Notes under the pieces: generated by a model | What the model was told of the DNA's origin: nothing | Seen by the model: the letters and a program-made list of their open reading frames with translations, nothing else | Database searches by the model: none | Assembly: GCF_015706575.1 (NCBI RefSeq) | Contig: NW_024037064.1 | Location: 4,773,427-4,837,426 of the forward strand | Length of the DNA stretch: 64,000 nucleotides | Direction: 5' to 3' | From: Patiria miniata | Taxonomy: Eukaryota; Echinodermata; Asteroidea; Valvatida; Asterinidae | Translations under genes and position numbers: made by a program | Part shown: piece by piece, positions 31,462 through 43,859 of the stretch | How positions within the stretch are numbered: position 1 is the first letter of the stretch | Layout of the letters: each line of letters starts with the position of its first letter

Positions 31462-33600
31462 AAGAATAGATAAAAATAAATAAAAACATCAACAATCAAT
31501 AACAACAGAAATTTTACTTCAGAGTATAATTAGGGCCTTGATAATAAACAAAAAAGTCAACAAAAAGGTTTCAATACAAATAGATGTATTCAGAATTCTT
31601 ACATTATGGATACAAATATACCAAGCATAGATCCTCATTCTACTGAACCCCCATACCCCCAAAATTCAATCCATCAATTAACCAATCAATAAAAGAGGTC
31701 AATCAACAATTCCTGTACAAAATGATTCATTGAAATCTTCAAACATAATAGCACTGTAATATGCATTCTGGGTGTCACTTGAAAGTGATATTAAATTGAC
31801 CTTGTATCTTGGGTGACCTCTGAGTACTATTATAAATCTACAATCTAATCGTCAATTAAACAGGAGAATCCACCTCTCCTTTCCATTTCTTTTGAGAAAA
31901 TATCTTGTATCGCATCATCTTAGGTAAAAATTGTGTGAGATAACTTCAACTTTTGTGATAAAGGCCTCCTCCTACCCTGTTATCCGATCAATGTAGTAAT
32001 ATGGCATTCAAACAAACTAATGTGACCACGCGCAAATGGCTGAACGACACCCTTCCATAGACCAGTGCTGTGCAAAACTTAGTATACAGAATAATACCCC
32101 AAACCTCGGGTACTTTTGAATTGTTTTGCGTTTGCCTTATGTACAAAATAGGAAAATTCTTGCAACTTCACGCCTTTCAAACAGACATTTTTTTTGAGTG
32201 TTTGTGCTTCATTCTTTATCAAATCGTTAGGTAAATTAATGTTAGTTATGCATAAAATGGCAAAAATTATGATTCCAGTTTGCTAACTTTTGTATAGATC
32301 TTTAACCTTGACTGTTTATGTAATATACCTTTAAAGTGGTGCAGTTGTGTAAGGACAGTATGACGTGGATTGTGTTTACTATTCAACTATAGGCCTATGT
32401 CCATATTGAGAGTTACTAAACCAGTGTTCATACTGTCAAACAATTCATGTATAATATATACATGTAGAATGTTGCATTGCAAAATAATGCATTTTTGTCA
32501 GAGGACAGTCATGTTTGCTCATTCAGGACCAATCATTGCAATTGTTGTATGTGCGAAAATGTTTCTGTGTTTCTGATTATGTTGAATAGGTACAAGTGGA
32601 CAATTTGCTTGTTTTTATCATTGCAAGCCTCTTCAAAGTATTGATTGACACAAGATTTGTTTGTTCCAAGTATGATCAATATTATGTACAAAAACTGATA
32701 TTTTTGTTTCTAACAGTTTTGATATTTTGCAGTTGCCCGGACGATAGCAGTCGTTTATAACATGCCCAAATGCAACCATTCAATTTGGTGAAAGTATTCT
32801 GCAGGAGAGAAAAAATATACTTTGAATCAACATTTTGATTTATTCACATTTGAAATGTAAACTGAATGTAAATACTGTTTAACTGTTGTTGCTGGCATGA
32901 CACATGAAAGAAGATTTCGAATAAAATGAGATTTACACACTGTAACTGCAAAGCTGAACTGATTGCAATTTTAAATGACGGGGGTTTTTGTACTCATTGA
33001 TTTACACATTTCAAGGGATATGGGATGGGATCATTTGCATTTATCCCAAAAGTAACCTACCGACGGTGATCAAAAAGCTCACTTGGATTAAAGATCGTAC
33101 TGGTACTAAACACCCTGTGAAATTATTCCATCTGGCTTGCTGTCATTGAGAAGAAATCAAGAATTGTACTTGATTTCCAATGATAAGTCAATTGACTGGT
33201 TTTTGGATATAGAAGAGTTCTATGGACAAAATCGTGTTTATTGATCAAAAGTTTGTGCATGGATATTTCACTCTTCTTGAAAAGTGCAATATCCAAAGCT
33301 TCAACATGTTAGGTTTAGAGTATTCTATCTTCTGTGGAACAGTGATGATATTACATGTATTGGAAACGAACAAAATGCATGAGATACAAATGTTCCTATA
33401 TGCCTTTAAGCCATGGTTTACAAACTACATCATTGTGATTTTTATCTTGTGATAATTAATGTGCAACTCTGTAAGATAAGGTCATCACTCGGGCACGGAC
33501 TCCAAGTCAGGATAATCTGCTGACTTCTGGATAGTTTGGTTTCAGTCATAAAAATAAACCACAAAGGAGAACTGTCTTGGTGCATTATAATAACGTGAAA

Positions 33601-33710
33601 GTTGAACAAAGAAATTGACTGGAGCTGGTTTGACCCTGTGACCTCCGGATTCCTGTCCCGGTACAGTAATCCGGAACGGTAATCCTGCTACAGTCAATTT
33701 GTTTATTTAA
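33601..33710. repeat. Short foldback element, right copy
   Basis: Counterpart of 5772-5856. The centre has gained about 25 bp including TAATCCGGAACGGTAATCC, making an extra short inverted repeat of CCGGAT / ATCCGG type. Confidence 0.5.
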
Positions 33711-33754
33711 CTTGAAAATAAGATTTGAAGGTTTGCATGGTGGAAAGATAAGAC

Positions 33755-34019
33755 AAGATAAGTTTGCGGTAGCACCATGTGAGTAAATCAGTCAACTTGC
33801 ATCCTTCTCAGCTTCACCAGTTTGGAGCTTCACCAGTTTGCATCCTTCTCACGCCCTCACCGCTCCCATCCTTATAATCGCATCATCGTTGGAATCCCTC
33901 ATTCTCCTGACGACGGGTGGAGCATACTGTTCGAGACGTTAAGTCCCTCCGGTTCTTTTCAGAACCACACATACTCACAAAAGAGATTTATTCACATGGT
34001 GCTACCGCAAACTTATCTT
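33755..34019. mobile_element. MITE with GTTTGCGGTAGCACCATGTG termini
   Basis: Left end AAGATAAGTTTGCGGTAGCA and right end TGCTACCGCAAACTTATCTT are inverted repeats of at least 28 bp. The matching place in the left duplication copy (near 5870) lacks it, so it inserted after duplication. Non-coding, about 265 bp. Confidence 0.72.
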
Positions 34020-34650
34020 AAAAATAAAAATTAAATATCTGATATTTGCACCGTTTGGTGGAAGTAAGTTTATTGGTTAACTATGAGTAGAGATATGTTG
34101 GAATTTGTAAGTCATTTGTATTATTTGTTATTGGTGCAGAAACATTTCTGATCTCTTCTTTTGTTTTTCCAGCTATTTTGGGCAAAGTTTAAGACTTTCG
34201 GGATTGTTATTTGACATTGTGTACTTTGTATGATTATTATCGTGTAATAAATTATTGCATGTAATGACTTGAGTCAATCAAGGAGAAATCTTTGAGGTTA
34301 GATGATTGTTGTGTTATGCCTCCATTCCTCCCTCAGTGATGGACCAATCTCCCGCCTCTGAATTCTACAGCTGGGTCACCACTTGGGCTTTGTAATCAGG
34401 CATGCAGGCTTCATAATGAGGATATCAAAAGAAATTCCTTAGAAAATATATCAACACCATCACAAATTTACTTCATGCAATTACAAAAAATGATTAGACA
34501 GCTAAATCACTGATGGATCCAGAAGCATTTATTGTTGGGGGATTAAGAAATAGCCGACAGGCCAATTGTTGCCAATTCCTTATGTGGAGGGGCGGGGCTA
34601 GATTGCATTTTATGGGAGGGGTGCAGTGTTTCCTTTCTTTTCTTTCTTTG

Positions 34651-35180
34651 TATTATAAAGTGGCAACGGGGATGAATAGACTACAATTTCGTATTAAAAA
34701 CAGTCGTCTTCACTTGTTCCCTGGTGGATTTATCTCAAAAGGCATTTCTGGTGGCCCCACTTCGGTCTGCAAGAAGACAGCTTCTTTGATTAATTCAAGA
34801 CAACTTCAAATAAGTTGAAGTTATTTTGAATGAATCATTGTTTCATTACATTGTTTTGTTGTGGACCTGTTGTGTTTTGCTGTTGTGGGCTTAGCGACAC
34901 CACAGTGACTCATTTGAAAACAAAAAGCCTTTTTAAAATATTTTTCTAGCACCCAATGAACACCACAAAATACGGACTTTACCTATTAACACCCCCTCTT
35001 CAATTCATCCCCTTTCATGAATTCATGATAATTGTCTAGGCCCCACTACCAATAAACAACTCTACTTTAAGAACAAAACGCACTTTTTGTTTCACTTCCC
35101 TTCGATATTCCCCCCTTCGATATTCCCTAAAAAATGTATTGGAAAATTAAATTAAGCTGTCTACATTGTTTATGGGTTGG
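34651..35180. other. No gene recognised
   Basis: AT-rich, contains a repeated TTCGATATTCCC pair near 35102 and nothing else supportable. Confidence 0.5.
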
Positions 35181-35187
35181 AGGTGGG

Positions 35188-35361
35188 CAGGCATGGATTC
35201 GGGGGGGGGGGGGTTCAAAACGCCCCCCTGCTCTGTCATTTTTTTTCTTCATAGAAACTCATTTAATTAATGCAACCCCCCCCCCCCCCCCCCCCGCTGT
35301 GACGCCCCAAATAAATTATACTGGTAATAATATACTGGTAAAATTCCTGGATCCGCCCCTG
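35188..35361. mobile_element. hAT-like MITE with long G and C tracts
   Basis: Left end CAGGCATGGATTCGGGGG and right end CCTGGATCCGCCCCTG are inverted repeats of the widespread CAGGGGCGGATCCAGG type. The body has a G run at about 35201-35213 and a C run of about 20 at 35277-35295, plus CTGTGACGCCCCAAA. About 174 bp, no coding capacity. Confidence 0.65.
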
Positions 35362-35439
35362 GTGGGGTTATTATCAGTGGACAAGTTAATTTCGCCGCAC
35401 TAATCGAAAGCCCGCCCTCTATGGCTACATTTATTAAAT

Positions 35440-36520
35440 AGAGGAATATCAAATATTAAATATTTAATACAGGAATATTATTTAAAAAAAATAGAGGAAT
35501 ATAGAAGTCGCGGCACTCTAAATATTTCTAAATGGGCGTTGCGGGGAGGAAGGAGTTATCGCTTGATGAAAAAAAATTGCACCTGTAAAAATTTGCATAT
35601 ACGTTCCACAAGGGCTATACCAAATTAATGAAAAAGGGGTGAGCCATCCATCAATACAAAAATAAGGGAACTCAGTTCAAAATAAAATTTCTTTTTAGCA
35701 AACTATTGAATTTGAAGACGATCTTTTCTTGGATACAAGTCTCCAATACTGTTTTATATAAAAATTGTGAGAATTAAAAAAGATTTCTTTTTAGCAAACT
35801 ATTGAATTTGAAGACGATCTTTTCTGAGATAGGCCTACAGGTCTCCAATATTGTTTGATATAAAAATTGTGGGAATTGAAAAAGATAGTATGCAAACATT
35901 GTGAATTAAAATAAAAACGACTTTCCCCAAGCTAAAAAACCTGAAACTACCCCAGCACAAAATGTGCCTGGTAGTTTTCATTGGTGAGTAAGGCGCCGCA
36001 GAAATAACTGGTTCGCACTTCCCAATGCTTCTGAAATCATTGCAATAGTACAGGGACCAGGGATTTGTTCACAAACCAATCTCACGTGGTTCGTTGCGCG
36101 TTCTTAAATTAGCGGGGCACGACGTGGAGGACTTTCGAAAAAACGTCACAACAGCGAAAGTAAGTTTGCCAATTTTTGCCTGAAAAGTTAACCATTTGGC
36201 CTTGGAAAGCTAGGTGGAAGTGATTGAACTACTGTAGATTCTTCTGAAGTTATAATTTTTTTGCGTATGGAGAACTTTGCCACCTATATATGCAGAAAAT
36301 CAAAGCCCTGCATGCTCTGCGGTCACGCACAACGGTGCATTTACCCGGCAACCTGCACAGCCTACTGCGTAGACCGGACTATACATAACTCATAAGCAGC
36401 CCGTCGATCCTCAGAACAAAAGCGATGTCTGATTTGACAAGAAAAGTGCCCCTTGTTCTTCTCAACCAATCAAAACGTTTGTTACATGAATGGAATTAGC
36501 TTATTGTGTTATCTTTCAGA
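35440..36520. other. No gene recognised; one short tandem duplication
   Basis: A ~95-bp unit containing GCAAACTATTGAATTTGAAG and CGATCTTTTCT occurs twice, at 35697 and 35792. TATATAAAAATTGTG follows each. Beyond that no exon is supported. Confidence 0.5.
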
Positions 36521-36531
36521 AGCTGTGCGAG

Positions 36532-36737
36532 CAGTGGCGTAGCCAGGAATTTTCAGTGGGGGGGGGGGGGGGGGGGGGGGCTGGGACATTTTATGGGAGG
36601 CGTCATGTAGATCAATGATAATTTTTTTAGAAACTCAAAATCTCAGTGGGGGGGGGGGGGGCAACTTGGGGGCGACAAGGTTTCAGGGGGGGGGGGGGGC
36701 TGAACAGCCCCCTACGGCCCCTGTGGCTACGCCACTG
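36532..36737. mobile_element. hAT MITE (CAGTGGCGTAGCCAGG) with three G runs
   Basis: Starts CAGTGGCGTAGCCAGG and ends CTGTGGCTACGCCACTG, a well-known hAT terminus. Flanks TGTGCGAG (36524-36531) and CATGCGAG (36738-36745) agree at six of eight positions, fitting an 8-bp target duplication. G runs of about 22, 15 and 13 bases lie inside. Confidence 0.8.
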
Positions 36738-37106
36738 CATGCGAGGTAATTGTATGCGACCGGGTTCACACGTGTGCTGTTCGAAGATGTAAACCCGCAC
36801 CCTAAAAATCGGGGAATTGTGCCGTGACCTCCATAGGAAGCGTGAAATTTCCACTTAGTTGCCTGTTTTCAATGAAAAAGTGCACATAATTATTCGCCTT
36901 TAATCATGAAGAAGTTATATTCATATGAAAGAGGAAAATCTGTATTTTGTGATGCGATACAAGGAGGTAAGTTTAACGAACATACTTTCCGCATATTAAC
37001 AAAAGTTTGCTCAGAGCGCCTACTAGTATAGCCAGTCTTCCCACTTAGACAGAGCTTCACTAGTGTCGAGTGAGCAAATGCTCCATTGTTCTCCATATGG
37101 GTGTCA

Positions 37107-37232
37107 CAGTGGGGGGGGGGGGGGGGGTGACTTATTTTTTAAGAATTTGTATGGCAATTTTTTGGGGGGCAGAGCTAGCTGGGGGGGGGTGGTTGACCCC
37201 CACAATCCCCCCCCCCCCCGGATCCGCGCCTG
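37107..37232. mobile_element. hAT-like MITE fragment with G/C runs
   Basis: Right end CCGGATCCGCGCCTG (ending 37232) matches the terminal family of the 35.2-kb element. G runs at 37111 and 37182 and a C run at 37207. The left terminus is not clear. Confidence 0.5.
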
Positions 37233-37598
37233 CATTTGCAATGCATGCTGGGCATGGATAAAAACATGAATTTTAATCAGACTGTCTTTTTTATTGACAT
37301 TCAAATATGGCATTTGGAGTATATTTAGCCGGCACCGGCTTTCTTTAAGCGAACGATATTTTGCCGGATAGGCATTGAACATACGCAGTGACATTTTCTG
37401 GGACTTAAAAATAAAACATAGTACCTTCGCTTGTACCCCCACCCACTTTCCCTGCAAACAGAACGCTTGTCAGGGCTGACGTCATTTGAGCTCTCATTGG
37501 ATAGATTTGCGTGACCTGTGACGTACATGTAGAAGGCGTCACACAAACTAACTTCCGGTGCCCATCATGCGTAGTGCGCGCTAGCTGCATGTGAAGGT

Positions 37599-37807
37599 TA
37601 GTCCCATAAATGTGACGGTAATACTGGATTTCCTTCGGTTAATAGGGAGGTAGACCAGTACACCGTCACATTTATGGGACTCATAAATTACAAAGTCTAA
37701 ATGTGAACAATAGAAACTAGACAAAGTTTTACATTGTCAGGTACATGTACCAAGTGTGGCTTTTATTTACGGAGGTAGTCCGGTAAATTGGCCACATTTA
37801 TGGGGCC
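37599..37807. mobile_element. MULE-type foldback fragment
   Basis: Inverted repeats AGTCCCATAAATGTGACGGT (37600) and ACCGTCACATTTATGGGACT (about 37662-37681) are followed by a block (TTATTTACGGAGGTAGTCC, GGCCACATTTATGGGGCC) matching the arm of the element at 45078-45549. A relative of that element, probably rearranged. Confidence 0.55.
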
Positions 37808-39183
37808 AGACATTTGAACAGCTATGAGGGATGACACCTTCTTGAATGTTTTGTTGATTATTTTGTGGAAAGAGGGCATGATGTCTTTGATTTATTGGGG
37901 AAATTATGGGGTCAATGACGAAGACAACCAGAAAACAGGCTCAAAAACCAAGATGGCGACAGTGAAACTCGATGCAATGAAGGAATGATGCTGATTATGC
38001 TGATTGGCTGGATAAAAATTAAATTTTTTTTAACATGTTGTTATTAGCCAATCAGCATCGGGCTAAGCTTTCATTCTGTCTGGCGTGCACACGTGTTGTA
38101 AGAAGTACAACGTGCACTTCGTCTTTGAATGCAAAAAATGGGGAAAGTCACATTTTCTTTGAAAGTGTGTTTCAAAATTCCAACAAATATGAGTAAATCT
38201 GAAGACAAAAGACTGCCGTGCAAGAGTCACTTTGGTGCTGAACAGTCATTTTAACCGGAACTTGTTAAAAATAGAGGTGTCCTGACGATGACGATTACCC
38301 AAGTCTCAGTACATAATGTAAGCCCCATCTGAGTCACAACTGCGCGTGTGCACATCACATGACAACAATGGTCTGTGGATAAACAAAGCGGAAAAGACTT
38401 CCACACCCCACCTGGACATCACTTGACGCCCTGTGCACAAACCCTTTGAGACTGGTCTGAAAAAAAGTCTGTGTTTTTTCAGTAAATACTTTAATATTTT
38501 CCCTGCAAAATTTGACTTTTTAGGGCATGTTATTGGAAAAATTAATGATGTCCATGCATGTATAATGGAATTCTTTTCTTATAGTAAAAAAGAAGATGGA
38601 ACTTTTGTTTCCACCCTAGTTGCAGCATACACATATGATCAGTACAAAACAACTTAAACCATGGTGCCGTTAAACAATCAACATTTTGCATCTACTTCAC
38701 AAAAAGAACTTTTCTTTGATTTCGTTGGTACCCCGCTATGATTTTGCATGCCTGTGGTGAACTTTCGATCCACAGACCCTAATCGTCATGTGATGTGTGC
38801 ACATGCAGTTGTATGAAGGACATTTACTATTAGGTTAGGGAGCCAGACGCTGCTGTAACGATTGCCGCAACAGTAGCCCCTGCATTATTTTTAACATGTT
38901 GGACATGATCTGGCGATAGTACTTACAAGGCGTTTCAAATAATTAACAACCCAAACATTTGCCAACAAAAACATCAGATTTCACCCTCAAAACGTCCACA
39001 GAATTACTACATACGCCACCTGAGATACAATTACAGATTTATGATTTTAAGATCAAGATATTAAACGATACTTACAGTCTGGATGAAAGTGAAATATCGT
39101 TTATGAATATCGGCGAGGGCTCCATTGCGAATATCTTGCGGACATCATTTTCCAATTTTTCCTCCTTTCTTTTCCAATTTCAG
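37808..39183. other. No gene recognised
   Basis: A short inverted repeat (TGCTGATTGGCT at 37998 and AGCCAATCAGCAT at 38046) is the only structure seen. Open frames here have no recognisable domain. Confidence 0.5.
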
Positions 39184-39369
39184 TAAACTATGGCGACAGG
39201 CGTCCAACATGACCTGATGAAGCAGGCACAGTGCTTTCGGTCAATGCTGGATGAGCTTGCAGAGACCAATGAAGATGCATACAGGAAGTTCATGGCCACA
39301 AACCTCCAAAGAGGACAGCAAGAATTGACACCGGCCAAGCCATGGATGTGTGTCAAGACCCGTATCATG
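39184..39369 (+). pseudogene. PIH1D2-like first coding exon (copy B), probably decaying
   Basis: ATG at 39190 opens the same 60 codons as copy A, preceded by a better acceptor (a long T/C tract ending CAG at 39183) and followed by GTAGGT. Only three bases differ in 180, and all change the residue: Trp17 to Arg, Asp27 to Asn, Lys60 to Met. Trp17 is kept in human PIH1D2, so losing it suggests relaxed constraint. The similarity to copy A starts abruptly at the exon start and ends about 100 bp into the intron. No further exons are seen. Confidence 0.6.
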
Positions 39370-40025
39370 GTAGGTTCACTTAGGCTGAACATATGTGTGT
39401 GTTTACGCTAACATCCTAACAATTATCCAGGTTGGTAGGTAGGACAATTATTTTGTTTTTAACTTTCTTTATGTTTGTCTGTCAGTCGAAATACTATTAC
39501 TCTGGTTATTAATTAACCTGTTGAATTGTTTAATTTAACCATCAACACACCACAAGACTCACATAGGGGCAATTCCGTAAAATCCAACAGACCGATCGGA
39601 CCACATGATGTACGTGTACAATGTCGTTAAGGTGGTGGTACGTTTGTTTGGTCTGTAATTGTTTTCTATTCATTAGATGTCACATTATTAGTGATGTATC
39701 ACATTCACTTTTCCAACAGCAGCTCATTAAACTGTCTGACATTTATGCCCAAATTTACGGAATCGGCGACAGCGAAGACCTTTTTTCATTTTCAAAGTGT
39801 AGGCCTACTTTCGTTTCAAAGATTCAAATTTAGCAAATGGTCAGTGAGGGATGCCAAACACAAGCAAGTGAAGACGACGTCATTACACGGCGCCCTCTTG
39901 TGTCACGTCAAAAAAGTTAATTTTGGAATACCCTCCTATGCAAACATACATTTTGTGCAAAGTAGTCCTTTCAGTCCAAATCAATCAAGTGGCTGTTTTC
40001 AACAGTTAAGAATTCCCAGCCTACA

Positions 40026-40190
40026 CAGGCGCGGATCCAGAGGGGGGGGGGGGGGGGGTCAAAACAAAAACCCAGCTCTGTCAAACATTTTTTTTCAATA
40101 GAAATTCATGAGAAAAAAAAGCGAACCCCCCCCCCCTCCTGCTCCGACACCCAAATTTTGTTTGCTAGTGATAATGTCCGCTTGCAAAAA
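40026..40190. mobile_element. hAT-like MITE, left end
   Basis: CAGGCGCGGATCCAGAGG followed by a G run of about 17, then AACCCAGCTCTGTCA, a C run and GCTCCGACACCC, the same interior as the 35.2-kb element. The right terminus is missing or degraded. Confidence 0.6.
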
Positions 40191-40339
40191 AAAACGTACA
40201 GAGCCAGCTTAGTTATTTTTGAAGTTGCAATCAAAGTTAGGGTGTCATTTGTTTTGGGACACCCTGTACAACACAGTTTCCAAAAGTCTATAGTTTGGTA
40301 ATCCCCACAAAATGTGAACGAAATGACATATTGGGTGTG

Positions 40340-40835
40340 CGCTGTACGCTGTCAGCCAATCACTCATTAAAGACAAACAGATTGAGTTTGCCTAATAAAG
40401 ACTTTGTCACTGAGGTGAGTACATGTACTCAAATAGAAATGAAAAGCACCAGCAATAGTCCCATATCCCCATTATTCCTTTCACCTGGTGTGCTAATCCG
40501 TGAGCACAGCGGGGCAGCACCAAATATGGGATTGTTTGTGGCAGCTTTTTCATTGGGTATTGTTGACAGAATTTGCATAAAGGTCTGTGAGAGTCAATGG
40601 TGGGTGACCTGAGAATGCATGTACAAACCAAATAAATGGGGTAGTGACGTTGAAACGAGGATGAATGAACTTGAATAGATTCTAAGCTCTCTGGCTCGCT
40701 GTAGTGACTTTTAAAAGAAACTTTTGTTGAGTATACTGGTACCATTGTACAATCAACAATATAGTCTGGGTGTTCAGTTTATTTCTCATAAACTGAGTGT
40801 ACAGTTGTACGTGCTATATGGGGAAGCTTAGATTG
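40340..40835. repeat. Local duplication, copy 1 (partner 42690-43125)
   Basis: About 500 bp including CTGTCAGCC(A/G)ATCACTCATT, ATGAAAAGCACCAGCAAT, TTTTCATTGGGTATTGTTGA and ACTTGAATAGATTCTAAGC recurs 2.3 kb downstream. It flanks the 41.2-kb promoter on its 5' side, the partner lies 3' of it in the intron. Confidence 0.8.
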
Positions 40836-41158
40836 TCAGAATATCCTAGGGGTCAACCTAATTTAAAGATCTACGTGTGTACCAATAGGGTGGTACGGTA
40901 TGTTCAGTGTGACCCATGAGTGTGTGCAGGAGAAATAGGCCAATCAAACGACAGGGTGGCACAGCACAAACGCATGGCGACCAATGAGATATCAGAAGCA
41001 TGAGGCCATTGCCTGTCATAATTTACATGTGTGTTTGAGGTCAGGTCTCCAGTCTATCCCTAGGCTTGCTCAAGAAAGTGAACTAGTTACAATTTTTGTG
41101 GGACCCGGGACCCATAGGGGATCTGACAATTGCCCAATTCAGCCCATCCCTCGGAGTG

Positions 41159-41382
41159 TGACGTCAGTGGGACTATAAAAAGGGGCTGGGCGGAAGTGGT
41201 TCTATCATTTGCGCGCCTTCGCCTCTGAGAGTAACTTGGATTCTGTTCTTGTCGATTCCGCACTGCACCTTTTTAGTACTGTAATCTTAGATTTGGTTTC
41301 TGGAAGAGTTCAGCATTGATTGTTTGTGAGGCAAGCCACAGTTGTGTGTGTAGTGCTGTATACAGGGGAGGAGTTTCTGTAG
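41159..41382 (+). promoter_or_regulatory. TATA/CRE promoter and non-coding first exon, likely of the TRIM-NHL gene
   Basis: A perfect CRE, TGACGTCA (41159-41166), precedes TATAAAAA (41174-41181) in GC-rich context. An initiator-like TCATTTG gives a predicted start at about 41207. The transcribed stretch has no long frame and ends at CTGTAG with the donor GTGAGT at 41383, giving a ~176-base 5' UTR exon. The next plus-strand exon that begins with 5' UTR and an acceptor is the TRIM exon at 53297, so a 12-kb first intron is inferred; no transcript evidence is available here. Confidence 0.6.
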
Positions 41383-42689
41383 GTGAGTAGCCACTCTTTC
41401 TTTTTGTGTGTGGAATCATTTTAGTGACAATTCATGTTGCTAGTAGGACTGCTGTTTACAGGGTCAGAAATGGGTACAACGTTTGAGTGCAGTTTACAAT
41501 TTACCGATCAGCTATTGGACGAGGTTTGATTCCCCAGTCGATTTGGTATTACCTTAGTCACTTCAGATGACATCATAGCTGGTCGTATGCTGGTGTCCTT
41601 CATGTCCTTAGTTGTGACAAATTGACAAAGACTTTCACTTCAGACTTTCACTATGATAGTCAAGTCCAACTTGGGTTGAGTCCAAGCAGATCAAGCCCAA
41701 TTCAAGTCTTTTTTCCAGAAGTCATCAAGCTTTGGCCAAGTTAATATGATTGAATCTAAACTTAATTCCCAGTCTCGTCATGAAAATACCTTATCAGACC
41801 ACATCACATACCATGAGCAGTGTTGAAGGGACAACATACCGTACAGAGAATAGTTCATGTAATTATGACATCCTGCTGCATGTAGTTTCTTGATAATCTG
41901 CAGAATACTGGTGATGATGGTTCTACATGTATATAAACTTATTTAAAGGGAAGATACAACATTTGCAAACATCACAAAACGAAATGATCAAATTATCACA
42001 AAATACCTTACTGGATTGTTAGGGAATGACAGTCTAAAGCATCTTGTAAAATCGTGGCTCCTGGTGTGCTGACATTTTTAAGAAAGATTGTATTTTTCCA
42101 ACCCTGGTCGGCCGACCAGCGTTGGAGAAAACTGGCTTTTTTTCAAAAACTGCTCCTGTTTTTTTTTCATAATTAGTTATTCCGTGTTTTCTTTGCAATT
42201 GATTACACAACTGTAAAGGGGTTCAAGCCTGCTAGACTGATTCTCTGCCCTTTACAATTCTCCAAAGTCTATAAATTCTCCGTTTCATCTTAAGTGAGGT
42301 CAGGGAATCAGACTACAAGAACATGAATGATTTCTTGGTTTTTCTAGCATCTACAAGCCCAAAACGTAAAACAAGTCATTTTAACAGTATTTGCTTTAAG
42401 ATACTAATCCTCCGAATCCATTTATTTCTGAAAATTGCAGCAAAAGCAAATGTTGTACATTCCCTTTAAGTTTATTTGTGATGCCTACTGAGCTTGTCTA
42501 CAATTATGTGAAAATGTGAAGATAATTCGATCATTTAACAATTGTAGAGTACTGTGATGTGAGGAGTTTTTATCGTAATAGATTTTCTAAATAACGAAAA
42601 AAGTACATGTAGGCCTACATTGTACTTTTTTCTATTGTAACTGTGTGCAAATTAATTTGTGCGATGTACATGTACATGTAGGCTGCTGA

Positions 42690-43125
42690 TGCTGTCAGCC
42701 GATCACTCATTAAAGAAAAAAAAAACATGTTGAGTTTGCCTAATAAAGAATTTTTTACTGAGGTAGGTACTCCAAATTAAATGAAAAGCACCAGCAATTT
42801 AGAACATATTTCTTTTACCTGGTGTGGTACGTGCATATTATCCATAGGCATGTGTTGCAGCACCAAATATGGGATTGTTGGTGGCAGCTTTTTCATTGGG
42901 TATTGTTGATAGAATTTGCATCAAGGTCTGTGAGAGTCAATGGTGGATGACCTGAGAATACAAACCCAATAAATGGGGCAGTGACGTTGGAACGAGGAAT
43001 GCTGAACTTGAATAGATTCTAAGCACTCTGGCTCGCTGTAGGTAAACCATTGGTGAATATACCATTGTACTATCAACAATATAGTCTAGGTTTTCAGTTT
43101 ATTTCTCATACCGATTGTACGTGCT
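42690..43125. repeat. Local duplication, copy 2
   Basis: Partner of 40340-40835, more diverged, with ATACAAACCCAATAAATGG and the same end CTCTGGCTCGCTGTAG. The 41383-42690 and 43125-43860 intervals hold no supported gene. Confidence 0.75.
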
Positions 43126-43859
43126 CTATGGCTAATACAGGTGGGGTTATTTTTGGCCGTTATTGAGTTGAGTGACATGTATACAGGCCAAGGTACATGT
43201 ACTTTGTTTTGGAGGAGTGGTAATTTCTCTTTGACAAAATAAACAAGTTTTGTCTTCACATATACCAGTAACTTGGCTATGAATGTGCATGTAGACCTCC
43301 ATGTCTGGGCCCTAAAAGAATAACAGTTTAAATAACTGAAAAGGCTACCCTGCTGAAATAAACTTTATACTTCAAAAAATGTTACTTTATTCCGTAATAA
43401 ATAAAAAAAATCGTTTCAGGCAAAGTGGGATGTTTGACAACTTTCTAATTGTAGTTCATTCTACCATTACATGTTGCCCCGCTATAATGAAATTTACCAA
43501 AGAGGAAGTTTAGACTTTTCAGGATGTTTTGAATCTGGAGGCTAAAAGCTTGTAGAACTTTATTGTTGCAGGGGGTGCAAGAGTCCATCAACAAAAAGCT
43601 CTGCAAAGGAAACTACAAAGATCAAGGAACCGTTTTAATTTAATTTCCATCTGCAACTTTTTGACTGAATAATTACATGTGAGCTGAGGGTGGTTTTCTT
43701 TACTTAAACAGTAGAGCCTGAAAGTACGCCATTTTGGCTTTGAGCTTTCGGACCCCTCATTTTGCCATTTCTCTTGCTATAATTTGTGACGGACTGACTT
43801 CTAACTGTAATTAACCCCAAGAAAGAAAATTTTTTCTCACCCTGGGAGGTGCGGTTGGG

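Larger units (their letters stand above)
30486..34650 (+). repeat. Segmental duplication, right copy
   Basis: Matches 1138-6575 in order and orientation. It lacks the 1.1-kb TIR element and the nearby TCAATCAA run is shorter, and it gained a MITE at 33755-34019. Past 34650 the two copies diverge. The non-coding part (31300-34650) has no preserved gene. Confidence 0.85.

Noticed and set aside
34513-34818. 101-codon ORF MDPEAFIVGGLRNSR...
   Set aside because: The paralogous stretch at 6426 reads differently and stops; not conserved.
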